Below, in pieces: positions 50,227 to 57,728 of a stretch of 64,000 nt of DNA. Source of the DNA: JACKFB01 sp041389525 (GTDB lineage Bacteria > Myxococcota_A > UBA9042 > PHBI01 > JACKFB01); the NCBI GenBank assembly GCA_041389525.1, contig JAWKRR010000033.1, positions 1 to 64,000 of the forward strand. Reading direction: 5' to 3'. The translations under genes were made by a program, and so were the position numbers. The stretch's first letter is position 1. Each line of letters begins with the position of its first letter. The notes below the pieces were generated by a model. That model worked only from the letters and a program-made list of their open reading frames with translations, searched no databases and was not told where the DNA came from.

Positions 50227-51186
50227 TCAGCGCCCGCGAGCTGGGGTCGACGACTTCGTCTTCGCAGGCGTGGCCTTGGCAGGCGCTGGCGTGGACTTCG
50301 CGGGCGCAGGCGTGGTCTTCGCGGGCTCGGCGGGCGCGGGCTCGGCGGGCGCGGGTTTGGCCGGGCGCTTGAGCTTCGCCAGCGCCTCGGCGGCGTACTC
50401 GCGCACCGTCTCGTCGGGGTGGCGCAGCAGCGTCTCGATGGCGCCGATGGACTGGCGGTCGTCCAGCGCGCCCAGGGCGTAGGCCGTCGCCGCCAGGGCC
50501 TTGGCGTCCTTCTCCTCGACCAGGTGCTTTCGCAGGGCGGGGATGGCGGTGGGGTCGCCGATCTGGGCCAGGGCCATGGCCGCGTAGCCGCGCACCTGGG
50601 CGTGGATGTCCTGGTCGACGCGCTCCAGCAGGGCCGCCGTGGCGCGCTTGTCCTGGGTCTCGCCGAGCGCAGCGGCGGCGTGGGCGCGGACGTCCTCGTC
50701 CAGGTCGCGGCAGGCGGCGATGAGGCCCATGACCGCCGCCGGGTCCTTGAGCGCGCCCAGGGCGACGGCGGCGGCGAAGCGCACGTTGAGGTCCTCGTCG
50801 GTCAGCGCCTTCAAAAGATCAGGCGTGGACGCGCGATCCGCCAGGGCGCCGAGGGCAAACGCAGCGGCGGCGCGCACCCGGACGGCCGTGTCGCTCAGGC
50901 GCGCAGTCACCGCCTCGCGGGCCGCGGGGATGGGGACCTCGCTGAGCACGCCGAGGGTCCAGAAGCGCACAAGCTCGTCGGGGTCGGTCAGGTGCGGGCC
51001 GAGCGCGGGCCAGAGCGCGGTCGGCCCGCGCGCGATCAACGCCCGGGCCGCCGGGCAGGTCTCGATGCTCTCGCAGCCAGGCAGCGCCCGCGCGAGGTCG
51101 GCCACGGTCTGCGGCACCTCGTCGGCGCGGGCTGCCGAGGCCATCAGGAGCGCTGTGGCGAGGGTCGCGGCGGCCAGTCGAATCAT
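50227..51186 (-). CDS. Secreted HEAT-repeat protein with a basic Ala/Pro/Lys tail
   Basis: 319 aa from ATG 51186. Signal peptide 'LAAATLATALLMASAARA'. At least six HEAT/PBS-lyase-type repeats from residue ~50 to 265 ('DPDELVRFWTLGVLSEVP', 'DTAVRVRAAAAFALGALAD', 'DEDLNVRFAAAVALGALKD', 'DEDVRAHAAAALGETQD', 'HAQVRGYAAMALAQIGD', 'DETVREYAAEALAKL'). A ~50-residue tail of APAK/PAEP repeats ends 'SSTPARGR', similar to histone H1-like tails. It lies 14 nt after the stop of a PEGA outer-membrane gene on the same strand, suggesting co-transcription. Probably a periplasmic scaffold. Confidence 0.8.
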   Translation of the reverse strand: MIRLAAATLATALLMASAARADEVPQTVADLARALPGCESIETCPAARALIARGPTALWPALGPHLTDPDELVRFWTLGVLSEVPIPAAREAVTARLSDTAVRVRAAAAFALGALADRASTPDLLKALTDEDLNVRFAAAVALGALKDPAAVMGLIAACRDLDEDVRAHAAAALGETQDKRATAALLERVDQDIHAQVRGYAAMALAQIGDPTAIPALRKHLVEEKDAKALAATAYALGALDDRQSIGAIETLLRHPDETVREYAAEALAKLKRPAKPAPAEPAPAEPAKTTPAPAKSTPAPAKATPAKTKSSTPARGR

Positions 51187-51200
51187 CAGGCGTTTCCTAG

Positions 51201-52451
51201 CTAAAAGAGGATGGCCACGCCCGTGCGGATCGCGCCGTGGCGCGTGGTCCACTGGGTGGTCGGGTCGGTGGCGAAGATCCAGAAGTGGGCCGTCCAGCCG
51301 CCCTCGAGGAAGATGCCCAAGCTCTGCGTGACGTAGACCTTTCCGCCAAGGTACAGGCCCAGATACACGCCCGGGCCGACGTTGGTGGTCTTCTCGTTGT
51401 CGTCGAGGCCGACGGTCTTGTCGACGCCGATGGTCAGGCCGACGGGGATGGACAGGTAGATCTCGGCGACGTCCTTGATCGGCACCCGGAAGCGCGGGAC
51501 GAAGCCGATGTCGACGTTGAAGTTGGGGCCGAGGTCGCTGTCGCTGTGGAACTTGGTGGTCCAGGTGCCGAAGCCGAGCTCGACGCCCAGCGCAAACACG
51601 CTGCGCATCGGGATATCCAGGTAGAGGCCGAACCCGTAGGAGAGGTTGAGGTCGGAGTCGCCCGAGGCGGTCTCGAGGAAGCTGTCGGTCAGGGTGATCT
51701 TCGCTTTGCCGGGGAAGCCGAGGTTCAGGTAGGGGCGGATCTGCGTGCGCTGGTGGCGGAGCTTGGGCGGCGGCGGCGGGTCTTCGCCCTCGAACGCCTC
51801 CTCGCCGCGGTCCGGCGGGTCCGACGGCGCCTCGACCGGGCGGGCGCTGGGCACCAGGCGGGTCGTCGAGGCGGTCGCGCGCCCAGACCGCGCGGTGATG
51901 GTGACCTTGATCGGCGAGAAGCCGTCGGCGACGAGCTCGAGCTCGTGCTTGCCGGCGCTGACGCCCACGGTGCGCGGGGTGCGGAACTCGTAGCCGTCCA
52001 GGATGGCGTCAGCGCCCGACGGGGTCGACCGCACGGTGGCCCAGCCCATGGCCGGCGAGACGCGGGGGCCGTGCTTGGCGAGGCCGCTGTCGATGAGCGC
52101 GGTCTCTTCGGGCGCTGGCGAGAGGTCGGCGGCCTGCAGGTAGGCCTCGAACGCGTCGCGGTCGCGCTTGAGATCGCCGAGGATGGTCGCGCGAATCAGC
52201 GCGGTGCTAGCGTTCGGCAGCGCGGTCCAGGCGCGTTCGGCGGCCTCGAGGGCGTCGTCGAGCTTGCCGGCGCCGTAGGCCTCGGTGGCGTCCTCGTAGG
52301 CGGCGCGGGCGTCGGCCCGGTCGGAGTCCGTGGCGCGCCCGGTCTCAGGCAGGTCGGGCAGCAAGACGTCGGCCCAGGCCGAAGGTGCGAGCGCGACAGC
52401 GACCAGAGCGACCAGCGCCGAGCAAGCCCGCACGCGTGTGAATTCAAACAC
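51201..52451 (-). CDS. Outer-membrane protein with TPR-like and PEGA domains
   Basis: 416 aa from GTG 52451; ribosome site weak (GGGA). Signal peptide 'ALVALVAVALAPSAWA'. Helical region 'ARAAYEDATEAYGAGKLDDA' of TPR type, then a PEGA-like domain 'TVRSTPSGADAILDGYEFRT' to 'PRTVGVSAGKHELELVADGF', followed by a Pro-rich linker and about 180 residues of barrel strands ('QIRPYLNLGFPGKAKITLTD', 'LSYGFGLYLDIPMRSVFALG', 'VGPGVYLGLYLGGKVYVTQS', 'GAIRTGVAILF' at the C terminus, ending in Phe). Likely envelope-localised structural or sensory protein. Confidence 0.8.
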   Translation of the reverse strand: MFEFTRVRACSALVALVAVALAPSAWADVLLPDLPETGRATDSDRADARAAYEDATEAYGAGKLDDALEAAERAWTALPNASTALIRATILGDLKRDRDAFEAYLQAADLSPAPEETALIDSGLAKHGPRVSPAMGWATVRSTPSGADAILDGYEFRTPRTVGVSAGKHELELVADGFSPIKVTITARSGRATASTTRLVPSARPVEAPSDPPDRGEEAFEGEDPPPPPKLRHQRTQIRPYLNLGFPGKAKITLTDSFLETASGDSDLNLSYGFGLYLDIPMRSVFALGVELGFGTWTTKFHSDSDLGPNFNVDIGFVPRFRVPIKDVAEIYLSIPVGLTIGVDKTVGLDDNEKTTNVGPGVYLGLYLGGKVYVTQSLGIFLEGGWTAHFWIFATDPTTQWTTRHGAIRTGVAILF

Positions 52452-52593
52452 TTATAATCCCTGGGTCCGAGAGGGTGACCGCATTGTGGCGCCCCGCCCG
52501 CTCGGAGGCAATTCGCGTCCCCGAAGCGCGGGACTTCGCGCGGCCGGCGGCGTGGTGTATGGGAACGGCGAAGCCACCGACCGCGGAGCGACC

Positions 52594-52956
52594 ATGAGCG
52601 AGACCCGGTACAAGACCTTCGACGAGTTCTGGCCCTACTACCTGGGCGAACACCTCAACCCCGCCTGCCGCGCCCTGCACTACGTCGGGACCGGGCTGGT
52701 GATCGGGACGGCGGTGACCTCGGTCGTGACGATGAACCCGACGCTGCTGCTGGCCTTGCCGGTCATCGGCTACGGGTTCGCCTGGGTGGGGCACTTCGCC
52801 ATCGAGAAGAACCGCCCGGCGACCTTCACCTACCCGCGCTGGTCGCTGGCGGCGGACTTCAAGATGTTCGGCTACTTCGTGACCGGCCGCATGGGGGCCG
52901 AGCTGGCCAAGCACCACCCGGGCGCGGTCGGGGCGACCCGAGCGCAGCGGGCGTAA
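52594..52956 (+). CDS. DUF962 / Mpo1-like membrane protein
   Basis: 120 aa from ATG 52594 with GCGGAGCGACC upstream. Strings 'FDEFWPYYLGEHLNPACRAL', 'HYVGTGLVIGTAVTS' and 'FAWVGHFAIEKNRPATFTYP', then 'WSLAADFKMFGYFVTGRMG', match DUF962. Yeast Mpo1 of this family is an Fe(II)-dependent dioxygenase in alpha-oxidation of 2-hydroxy fatty acids; conserved His residues here ('EHLNP...H', 'GHF') fit such a metal site. Two to three TM helices. Physiological role in this organism is inferred: sphingolipid or hydroxy-fatty-acid breakdown, which would fit the ceramidase gene elsewhere in the window. Confidence 0.85.
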   Translation: MSETRYKTFDEFWPYYLGEHLNPACRALHYVGTGLVIGTAVTSVVTMNPTLLLALPVIGYGFAWVGHFAIEKNRPATFTYPRWSLAADFKMFGYFVTGRMGAELAKHHPGAVGATRAQRA

Positions 52957-52972
52957 AGCCAGCTCGCCCGTT

Positions 52973-53659
52973 CTAGACGCCGACCAAGCACTCCAGGGCG
53001 CCAGGCGCCGTGAGGTCGGCGAATAGCCAGTCGGGATCGCACGATTTGAGGGTCGCGAGGTCGACCCCGCCCGTGGCGACCGCGACGCACTCGGCGCCGA
53101 TGGCGTGGGCGGCGGCGATGTCTTTGGACGTGTCGCCGATGACGACCACGCGGCACTCGGAGCGGGGCAGGCCCAGGCGCGCGGCCCCGCGGTCGGCGCC
53201 GACGCGGATGAGCGCGGCGCGGTCCTCGTCGTCGCAGCCGAAGCCTCCGAAGGCGAAGCGCGGGTTGAGGCCGACGCGCTCGAGCTTGATGCGGGCGCCG
53301 GTCTCGACGTTGCCGGTGCCGAGGCCGACCGCGCTGTGGGGGCGGGCGAGGGCGGCGTCCACGGCGGCGACGATGCCCGGGTGCACGGCGTAGACCGGGG
53401 CCTGGGCGATCTCGTCGGCCAGCAGCCCGAGGTAGGCGTCCAGCAGCTCGTCGATGCGCTCGGCGGTGGGGTCGAGATCGATGGCCTGCAACGCTTTGCG
53501 GAAGATCGCCCGGTCGGTCATGCCGCCGAACGAGAAGTGCGCGCAGGCGTCGTCGCGGCCGTGGACGCGCTCGACGGCGCGCTCGAGGGCGCGACGGCCG
53601 GCGCCCCCCGAGGTGATGATCGTGCCGTCGATGTCGAAGAGATAGACCGTGGGACGCAT
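52973..53659 (-). CDS. HAD-superfamily phosphatase
   Basis: 228 aa from ATG 53659; the longer frame is shadow. HAD motifs: motif I 'YLFDIDGTIITSGGAGRRAL' (nucleophile Asp9, acid Asp11), motif II 'GLGTGNVETGARIKLERVG' (Thr of GTGN), Lys in 'ARIKLERVG', motif IV 'VVVIGDTSKDIAAAHAIGAE' (GDTSKD). Cap region ~15-85 is of the small alpha-helical Gph/PGMB-like type. Substrate not determinable; such proteins include phosphoglycolate phosphatase and beta-phosphoglucomutase. Divergent from the following lipoprotein gene. Confidence 0.9.
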   Translation of the reverse strand: MRPTVYLFDIDGTIITSGGAGRRALERAVERVHGRDDACAHFSFGGMTDRAIFRKALQAIDLDPTAERIDELLDAYLGLLADEIAQAPVYAVHPGIVAAVDAALARPHSAVGLGTGNVETGARIKLERVGLNPRFAFGGFGCDDEDRAALIRVGADRGAARLGLPRSECRVVVIGDTSKDIAAAHAIGAECVAVATGGVDLATLKSCDPDWLFADLTAPGALECLVGV

Positions 53660-53733
53660 GGGCGGGCTCGTGACGGCGCCGCGGCGCCGGTGGTAGGCTG
53701 GGGATGCAGATGATGCCCACGGGGAGGACGCGG

Positions 53734-54267
53734 ATGGAAGCACGAATCCGGGCGAGGTGGCTGGCGGTCGGGCTGGTGCTGGCGGCGGTCCTGTGGGTGG
53801 CGTGCGGCAAGGGCGAGGCCCGGGCGGTCGAGACTCGGGCGGTCGAGACCCAGGCGGTCGAGGCCGCGTCGTGTCCCCCGCTGGAGCTCAAGCTCGACGG
53901 GGCCGCCCAGACCTGGACGAACGTGCTGGCCTACCGGATGCGCGGCAACACCATCGTCCGCATCTACAACCACGACGGCGTGACCTGCGAGCACCTGCTC
54001 GAGGATAAGCCCGTGAGCGTCCCGCGCGACGAGCAGCTCATCAACATCACCGTGATGTCGGGGACGGCCTATGTGACCTACGCGCCGGACCCGTCGGGCG
54101 GGCAGGCCAGCAAGGGCAAGGTGGTGACGAAGGGCGAGAAGGCCGGCGGAAAGCTGGGGCTCTGCCTGCCAGATCTGCTGACCCTGACGGGTAAAGGCGT
54201 CCATGAGGGACACACCGTCACGGTGCAGGGCCTGGTCGAAGCGAAGTTCTGCGGCGACCACAAATAG
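53734..54267 (+). CDS. Lipoprotein, hypothetical
   Basis: 177 aa from ATG 53734 with GGGGAGG 6 nt upstream; an in-frame ATG at 53704 is unsupported. Leader 'LAVGLVLAAVLWVAC' with lipobox, then 'RAVETRAVETQAVEA', a short triplicated RAVET/QAVE repeat. The mature domain is beta-rich ('VLAYRMRGNTIVRIYNHDGV', 'DEQLINITVMSGTAYVTYAP') with a C-terminal 'KLGLCLPDLLTLTGKG' and final Cys. Four cysteines after the leader could form disulfides. No family recognised. The DUF427 gene follows within 11 nt. Confidence 0.7.
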   Translation: MEARIRARWLAVGLVLAAVLWVACGKGEARAVETRAVETQAVEAASCPPLELKLDGAAQTWTNVLAYRMRGNTIVRIYNHDGVTCEHLLEDKPVSVPRDEQLINITVMSGTAYVTYAPDPSGGQASKGKVVTKGEKAGGKLGLCLPDLLTLTGKGVHEGHTVTVQGLVEAKFCGDHK

Positions 54268-54278
54268 CGGAGGCGTGC

Positions 54279-54572
54279 GTGGTGCGAGCGATTTGGAACG
54301 ACGTGGTGGTCGCGGAGTCCGATGAGACCGTGCTGGTCGAGGGCCACCACTACTTCCCCCTCGATTCGGTCGCTCAGGAGCACCTGCGCTCCAGCGAGCT
54401 GATCACGCGCTGCTTCTGGAAAGGGACGGCCAACTACTACGACGTGGTGGTCGATGACGCGGTGGCGAAGGACGGCGCGTGGACCTACCGCGCACCGTCC
54501 GAGGCGGCAGGGAATATCCGGGATTACATCGCTTTTTGGCACGGTGTACGCGTTGTAGCCGACGGCGGCTGA
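54279..54572 (+). CDS. DUF427 domain protein
   Basis: 97 aa from GTG 54279 with GGAGG 5 nt upstream; a second GTG lies 3 nt later. Strings 'RAIWNDVVVAESDETVLVEG', 'HHYFPLDSVAQEHL', 'SELITRCFWKGTANYYDVVV' and 'AWTYRAPSEAAGNIRDYIAF' are characteristic of DUF427 (single-domain form). The family has a known fold but no firm function in bacteria. It follows the preceding lipoprotein closely and precedes a zinc-ribbon-like CPXCG gene on the same strand. Confidence 0.88.
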   Translation: MVRAIWNDVVVAESDETVLVEGHHYFPLDSVAQEHLRSSELITRCFWKGTANYYDVVVDDAVAKDGAWTYRAPSEAAGNIRDYIAFWHGVRVVADGG

Positions 54573-54630
54573 CCCGCGCCCCGCGGTCCCGCGAGGCGTA
54601 TGGCGGCGGTCGAGCGGCAGGAGGTGCGTG

Positions 54631-54813
54631 ATGGAACAGGGACTCGAAGTGCGGTGCCCAGCCTGTGGCCAGCCCACGGCGGTCTATGTCGACTGGGAAG
54701 ACGGCACAGACGAGCTGGAGACCGACTGCCAGGTCTGCTGCCACCCAATCCACGTGCAGGTGAAGATGAACGCCGGGCGCGTCGAGAACACCGCGGTCGG
54801 AAACGAGTGGTGA
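54631..54813 (+). CDS. CPXCG motif-containing cysteine-rich protein
   Basis: 60 aa from ATG 54631 with CAGGAGG 6 nt upstream; a GTG one codon earlier is also possible. 'EVRCPACGQPTAVYVDWEDG' and 'ELETDCQVCCHPIHVQVKMN' give two C-x-x-C/CC zinc-ribbon knuckles, matching the small Cys-rich CPXCG family. Function unknown. It is the last gene before the GxxExxY inverted-repeat cassette, whose left arm starts 20 nt after its stop. Confidence 0.85.
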   Translation: MEQGLEVRCPACGQPTAVYVDWEDGTDELETDCQVCCHPIHVQVKMNAGRVENTAVGNEW

Positions 54814-54833
54814 GTCGGCGCGCAGTTAGGGGT

Positions 54834-54979
54834 GGCCCAGAATGAATGCGGCATCGGCGCAAGCAGACACGTCATCAACGCGTTCGCGAAACCCGAAGGT
54901 GTAGTTGGAGGCTCCGAGGGGTTGAGGACACGTTGGGACTGGATCCGCCGCGGAGATGCTGGGTCTGTTTTGGGCCAAT
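54834..54979 (+). repeat. Left arm of a ~150-bp inverted repeat
   Basis: Inverted copy of 55902-56050 at roughly 80% identity by eye, with a 30-bp perfect core that includes ACGCGTTCGCGAAACCCGAA. Lower GC than the flanking genes. A small ORF reads through it (MRHRRKQTRHQ...), and a similar one reads through the right arm in the opposite direction, so the arms may once have been coding. Confidence 0.8.
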
Positions 54980-55013
54980 TCCCGAGCCGGCGGAGCCAGA
55001 ACCAAGAGACTCG

Positions 55014-55044
55014 CGCAAAGACGCCAAGCCGCAAAGATCGCAAG
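55014..55044 (+). repeat. 8-bp-period CGCNAAG repeat, left block
   Basis: CGCAAAG (55014), CGCCAAG (55022) and CGCAAAG (55030) are spaced by exactly 8 bp, followed by CGCAAG at 55039. Such octamer arrays are frequent beside GxxExxY genes, to my knowledge. It lies between the left arm and the GxxExxY stop codon. Confidence 0.7.
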
Positions 55045-55063
55045 AAGATTGGCACAGGCGGTT

Positions 55064-55450
55064 CTAGTCTTCGAGGCCGTTGACGAGCCGGGTAATCCCA
55101 GCCTTGATCGTGGACTCGCCGAAGTTGATGAGGAGTCCGAGGCGCATGTCGGCGAGTCGGAGGTAGGTGAGGAGCTGCTTCTTGTGCACGGGCGCAGTTC
55201 TCTCAACGGACTTGATCTCGACGATGACCCGGTCCTCGATGATGAGGTCCGCCCGGAAGCCGACCTCAAGTCGTATGGCGGCGTAGGTCACCGCGATGGG
55301 CACCTGCTGCTGTACTCGGAGCCCGCGGAGCTGCAGCTCGTAGGTCAAGACCGCTTCGTAGACCGATTCCAGTAAGCCCGGCCCGAGGGCGACGTGGATT
55401 TTGTAGGCGGCGTCTACGACTTTTCGGGCGATTTCGTTCTCATTCACCTC
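55064..55450 (-). CDS. GxxExxY protein (PDDEXK_3 family)
   Basis: 128 aa from GTG 55450, with GGAG 6 nt upstream; longer starts are unsupported. Hallmark 'GLLESVYEAVLTYELQLRG' gives the G-x-x-E-x-x-Y signature, preceded by 'NENEIARKVVDAAYKIHVAL'. The nuclease-like core 'GFRADLIIEDRVIVEIKSVE' carries D...E-x-K residues, followed by 'LTYLRLADMRLGLLINFGE'. Family of unknown function, probably a PDDEXK-type fold. The gene is wholly inside a mirror-symmetric repeat cassette and its base composition is lower in GC than its neighbours. All signature residues are intact. Confidence 0.92.
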   Translation of the reverse strand, partial: EVNENEIARKVVDAAYKIHVALGPGLLESVYEAVLTYELQLRGLRVQQQVPIAVTYAAIRLEVGFRADLIIEDRVIVEIKSVERTAPVHKKQLLTYLRLADMRLGLLINFGESTIKAGITRLVNGLED

Positions 55451-55542
55451 GATCTCCGGCTGCTGAGCTGGCGCACGATGATGGCACGGGCGTGCTCGAC
55501 GTCCCAATCGGATGCATTCGCCCGGCCTGTGGGAGGTGGCCG

Positions 55543-55746
55543 ATGGGAGTTCTGATCGCGCGCTACCCCGACCGCATCGCTGGTGGCCTGTCCTGTGACG
55601 ACCGGGTGCTCATCAAGGGACCGTCCACCCGGTCTGCTTCGCGGGAGGCACGGGCTCGTTATTGTACCAGCGCGGCTTCCGGTGTTCCGACGACACGGCG
55701 CTCGGCCGCCGCACGATCATGGCGAGCCTCAAGCCCACCGAATTGA
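55543..55746 (+). pseudogene. Possible 5' remnant of an element-associated gene
   Basis: ATG 55543 is preceded by GGGAGG and opens with 'MGVLIARYPDRIAGGLSCDD', resembling, from memory, the N terminus of a maturase/transposase-associated protein family seen in deltaproteobacteria ('...RIAGVLSCYDRV...'). After 'RVLIKG' the frame turns into Arg/Ser-rich shadow sequence, whereas another frame then reads 'VCFAGGTGSLLYQRGFR', as expected for that family, implying a frameshift and truncation. No homology was computed. Confidence 0.35.
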
Positions 55747-55812
55747 TCGTCATTCCTCCGCGAATCGTCAGGCGCGCCATGACGATCTGGCCCCTCAGAT
55801 CCACCCGCGTTC

Positions 55813-55835
55813 TTGGCGCCTTGGCGTCTTGGCGC
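55813..55835 (-). repeat. 8-bp-period CTTGGCG repeat, right block (inverted)
   Basis: CTTGGCG at 55813, 55821 and 55829 is spaced by 8 bp and is the reverse complement of the CGCCAAG block at 55014-55044, placed symmetrically inside the right arm. Confidence 0.75.
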
Positions 55836-55901
55836 GAACCAAGCCCTCCCCGAACTTGAGCCAAGTCCTGCCAGAATTGAGCAGGATCTCGGACGTAAGG
55901 A

Positions 55902-56050
55902 GTCAGCCCAAAATAAACACGTCCTCTTCGCGGCGGATCCATCCCCATCAGCGCGTCCTCGAAACCTCGGAGTATCCAGATACACCTTCGGGTTTCGCGA
56001 ACGCGTTGATAGGGCGTCTCCTTGCGCCGATGCCGCATTTGTTCTGGGCC
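55902..56050 (-). repeat. Right arm of a ~150-bp inverted repeat
   Basis: Reverse-complement partner of 54834-54979; ends in TTTGTTCTGGGCC, the counterpart of GGCCCAGAA at the left outer edge. The arms differ mainly in the outer third and at the inner edge. Confidence 0.8.
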
Positions 56051-56077
56051 GACTCCTAAGGGACTAACCTCGGCGCC

Positions 56078-56578
56078 TCAGCTTCGCGCCGGCTCAATGA
56101 CCCAGCGCGCGGTCGCGGTCGCCACGACGTCGCCCTTGCCGTCGCGGATCGCCACCTGCACCTGGTGTTCGGTGCGGGCCTGGGGCGCGGCGACCTCGGT
56201 GTGGCACTCCGCTTCCAGCCGCCCGCGGGCCTTCTTCGCGTAGTCGATGGACAGCCCGCTGATGATGCCGCGAGCGCCCGGGGGCAGCGCCATCATGGTG
56301 GCGAGGCCGCTGGTCTCCTCGGCCAGGTTCATCAGGGCGATGGCGTGCACGCAGTCGAGGTGGTTGCGGACGGCGCGCCGGTCCCGCATGGCCAGGCGCG
56401 CGTAGCCCGGGCGTAGCTCGAGGATCTCGGCGCGGATGGTCCCCGTGTAGGGCGCGGCCTCGCCGACCAGCCGGCTCATGACCCGCCGCCCGCCCGGCAT
56501 CCGCGAGAGCACCGCCCACAGCCGCTGCAGGTCGCCCGGGCCCGACATGCCGAGTCGCTTCAGCACGCCGTTCTTCAT
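56078..56578 (-). CDS. DUF4442 hotdog-fold (thioesterase-like) protein
   Basis: 166 aa from ATG 56578, whose last bases overlap the CDF stop (ATGA), so translationally coupled. Strings 'TGTIRAEILELRPGYARLAM', 'RDRRAVRNHLDCVHAIALMN', 'LAEETSGLATMMALPPGARG', 'IISGLSIDYAKKARGRLEAE' and 'VEWVIEPARS'-like end match DUF4442/hotdog thioesterases. The 'HLDCVHAIAL' segment contains the usual Asn/His-Asp region. Probably hydrolyses an acyl-CoA; substrate unknown. Co-transcribed with the zinc transporter. Confidence 0.82.
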   Translation of the reverse strand: MKNGVLKRLGMSGPGDLQRLWAVLSRMPGGRRVMSRLVGEAAPYTGTIRAEILELRPGYARLAMRDRRAVRNHLDCVHAIALMNLAEETSGLATMMALPPGARGIISGLSIDYAKKARGRLEAECHTEVAAPQARTEHQVQVAIRDGKGDVVATATARWVIEPARS

Positions 56579-57591
56579 CCGTCGCCTCGGTCGGTCTCGA
56601 TGGCGACGTGAACCACGCCGGGCACCTGGGTGCGAATGTGCGCCTCGAGCAGGTCCACCTCGTCGCCGGCGGCCGTCAGCACGGCCTCGCCGAACTCCCG
56701 GAGGAACTCGCGCAGCTTCTCGGGGTCTTCGATCTCCGAGGCGATCGCTGACAGATCGCGGCCCGCCAAGATGCGGTCGGCCAGCACCGCGCCGTCGAAG
56801 TCGACCTCGGCCGCGACGTGGTAGTTGCCCAGGGTCAGCACCACCCCGCGCAGGTTCTTCACCGACTCGACCGCGGCGTGGCTGCCGAGCACGTCGCGCA
56901 CCTTGTCGGCGACCTCGTCGTCGACTGACTTGGCGAGCAGGAAGTCGCGGTTGGCGCGGACCAGCGCGATGGCCACGAAGGCCAGCAGCACGCCGATGGC
57001 GATCGACGCCAGCGCGTCCCAGCCAGGCCAGCCCGTGAGCTGCTCGAGCCAGATCCCCGACGCCGCGAGCATCACGCCGAAGACCGCCGCGCAGTCCTCC
57101 ATCAAGATGGCGTTGGTGGTCGGGTCCCGCGACTCGCGCAGATAGCGCATCGTCGTGACGCCCTGCGCCTTCGCGTCGCTGGCGAGGCCGCGAAAGGCGA
57201 CTACGGCGGCCCCGCCCTCCAGCACCACCGCGATGCCCAGCACCGCCCACGTCACCCAGGTGTGGTGCGACGGCGACAGGTGCATCAGCCCCATCACGCC
57301 GTGCCAGGTGGTGACGCCCGCGCCGACGAAGAAGATGCCCAGCGCGCTGACCAATCCCCAGAAAAACCGCGCGCGCCCGTAGCCGTAGGGGTGCTCCGCG
57401 TCCGGCTCGCGCTCCGACGCGTGCAGCCCGAAGAGCAGCAGCGCCTGGTTCGACGTGTCGGCGACGGAGTGGATGGCCTCCGACAGCAGGGCGCCCGACC
57501 CCGAGACGCCGAACCCGATGAACTTGGCGACCGTGACCAGCGCGTTCGCCGAGAGGCCGGTGATGACCGATGTGGTGCTATTTCCAGACAT
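56575..57591 (-). CDS. Cation diffusion facilitator, SLC30A9/ZnT9-like
   Basis: 338 aa from ATG 57591; in-frame ATGs further up are unsupported, and the ribosome site is weak. Six TM helices with 'LLSEAIHSVADTSNQALLLF' (HxxxD metal site of TM2), 'DAEHPYGYGRARFFWGLVSA', 'GIFFVGAGVTTWHGVMGL' and 'ILMEDCAAVFGVMLAASGIW' (TM5, E/D site). The cytoplasmic tail has the CDF dimerisation domain ('GVVLTLGNYHVAAEVDFDGA'). HPYGYG and HSVADTSNQ are typical of the ZnT9-like branch. It exports zinc or other divalent cations. Overlaps the DUF4442 gene by 4 nt. Confidence 0.9.
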   Translation of the reverse strand: MSGNSTTSVITGLSANALVTVAKFIGFGVSGSGALLSEAIHSVADTSNQALLLFGLHASEREPDAEHPYGYGRARFFWGLVSALGIFFVGAGVTTWHGVMGLMHLSPSHHTWVTWAVLGIAVVLEGGAAVVAFRGLASDAKAQGVTTMRYLRESRDPTTNAILMEDCAAVFGVMLAASGIWLEQLTGWPGWDALASIAIGVLLAFVAIALVRANRDFLLAKSVDDEVADKVRDVLGSHAAVESVKNLRGVVLTLGNYHVAAEVDFDGAVLADRILAGRDLSAIASEIEDPEKLREFLREFGEAVLTAAGDEVDLLEAHIRTQVPGVVHVAIETDRGDG

Positions 57592-57728
57592 TGGGCGGCC
57601 CATGATGGCGAAGTCGGGCAGAGATTCAAGCGGCGTCGGGGCGCCGAAACGACAAAGGGGCACCGCTTTCGCGACGCCCCTTTCCCGCGATCACGCTGCT
57701 AGGACGTGCCCAGCAGCGACGATCAAAC

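Larger units (their letters stand above)
55451..56077. other. Repeat cassette right half, no intact gene
   Basis: A 627-nt stretch between the GxxExxY start and the DUF4442 stop. It holds a short ORF with a good ribosome site that appears to be the remnant of a larger gene (55543-55746), the right octamer block and the right inverted arm, and no intact conserved gene. Confidence 0.6.

Noticed and set aside
54846..55067. 73-aa ORF in the left inverted arm as a gene
   Set aside because: Reads through repeat sequence into the octamer array, ends over the 3' end of GxxExxY and has no ribosome site; better explained as a repeat.
55613..56038. 141-aa ORF in the right inverted arm as a gene
   Set aside because: No ribosome site, overlaps the remnant ORF on the other strand, and continues into the octamer block; treated as repeat sequence.
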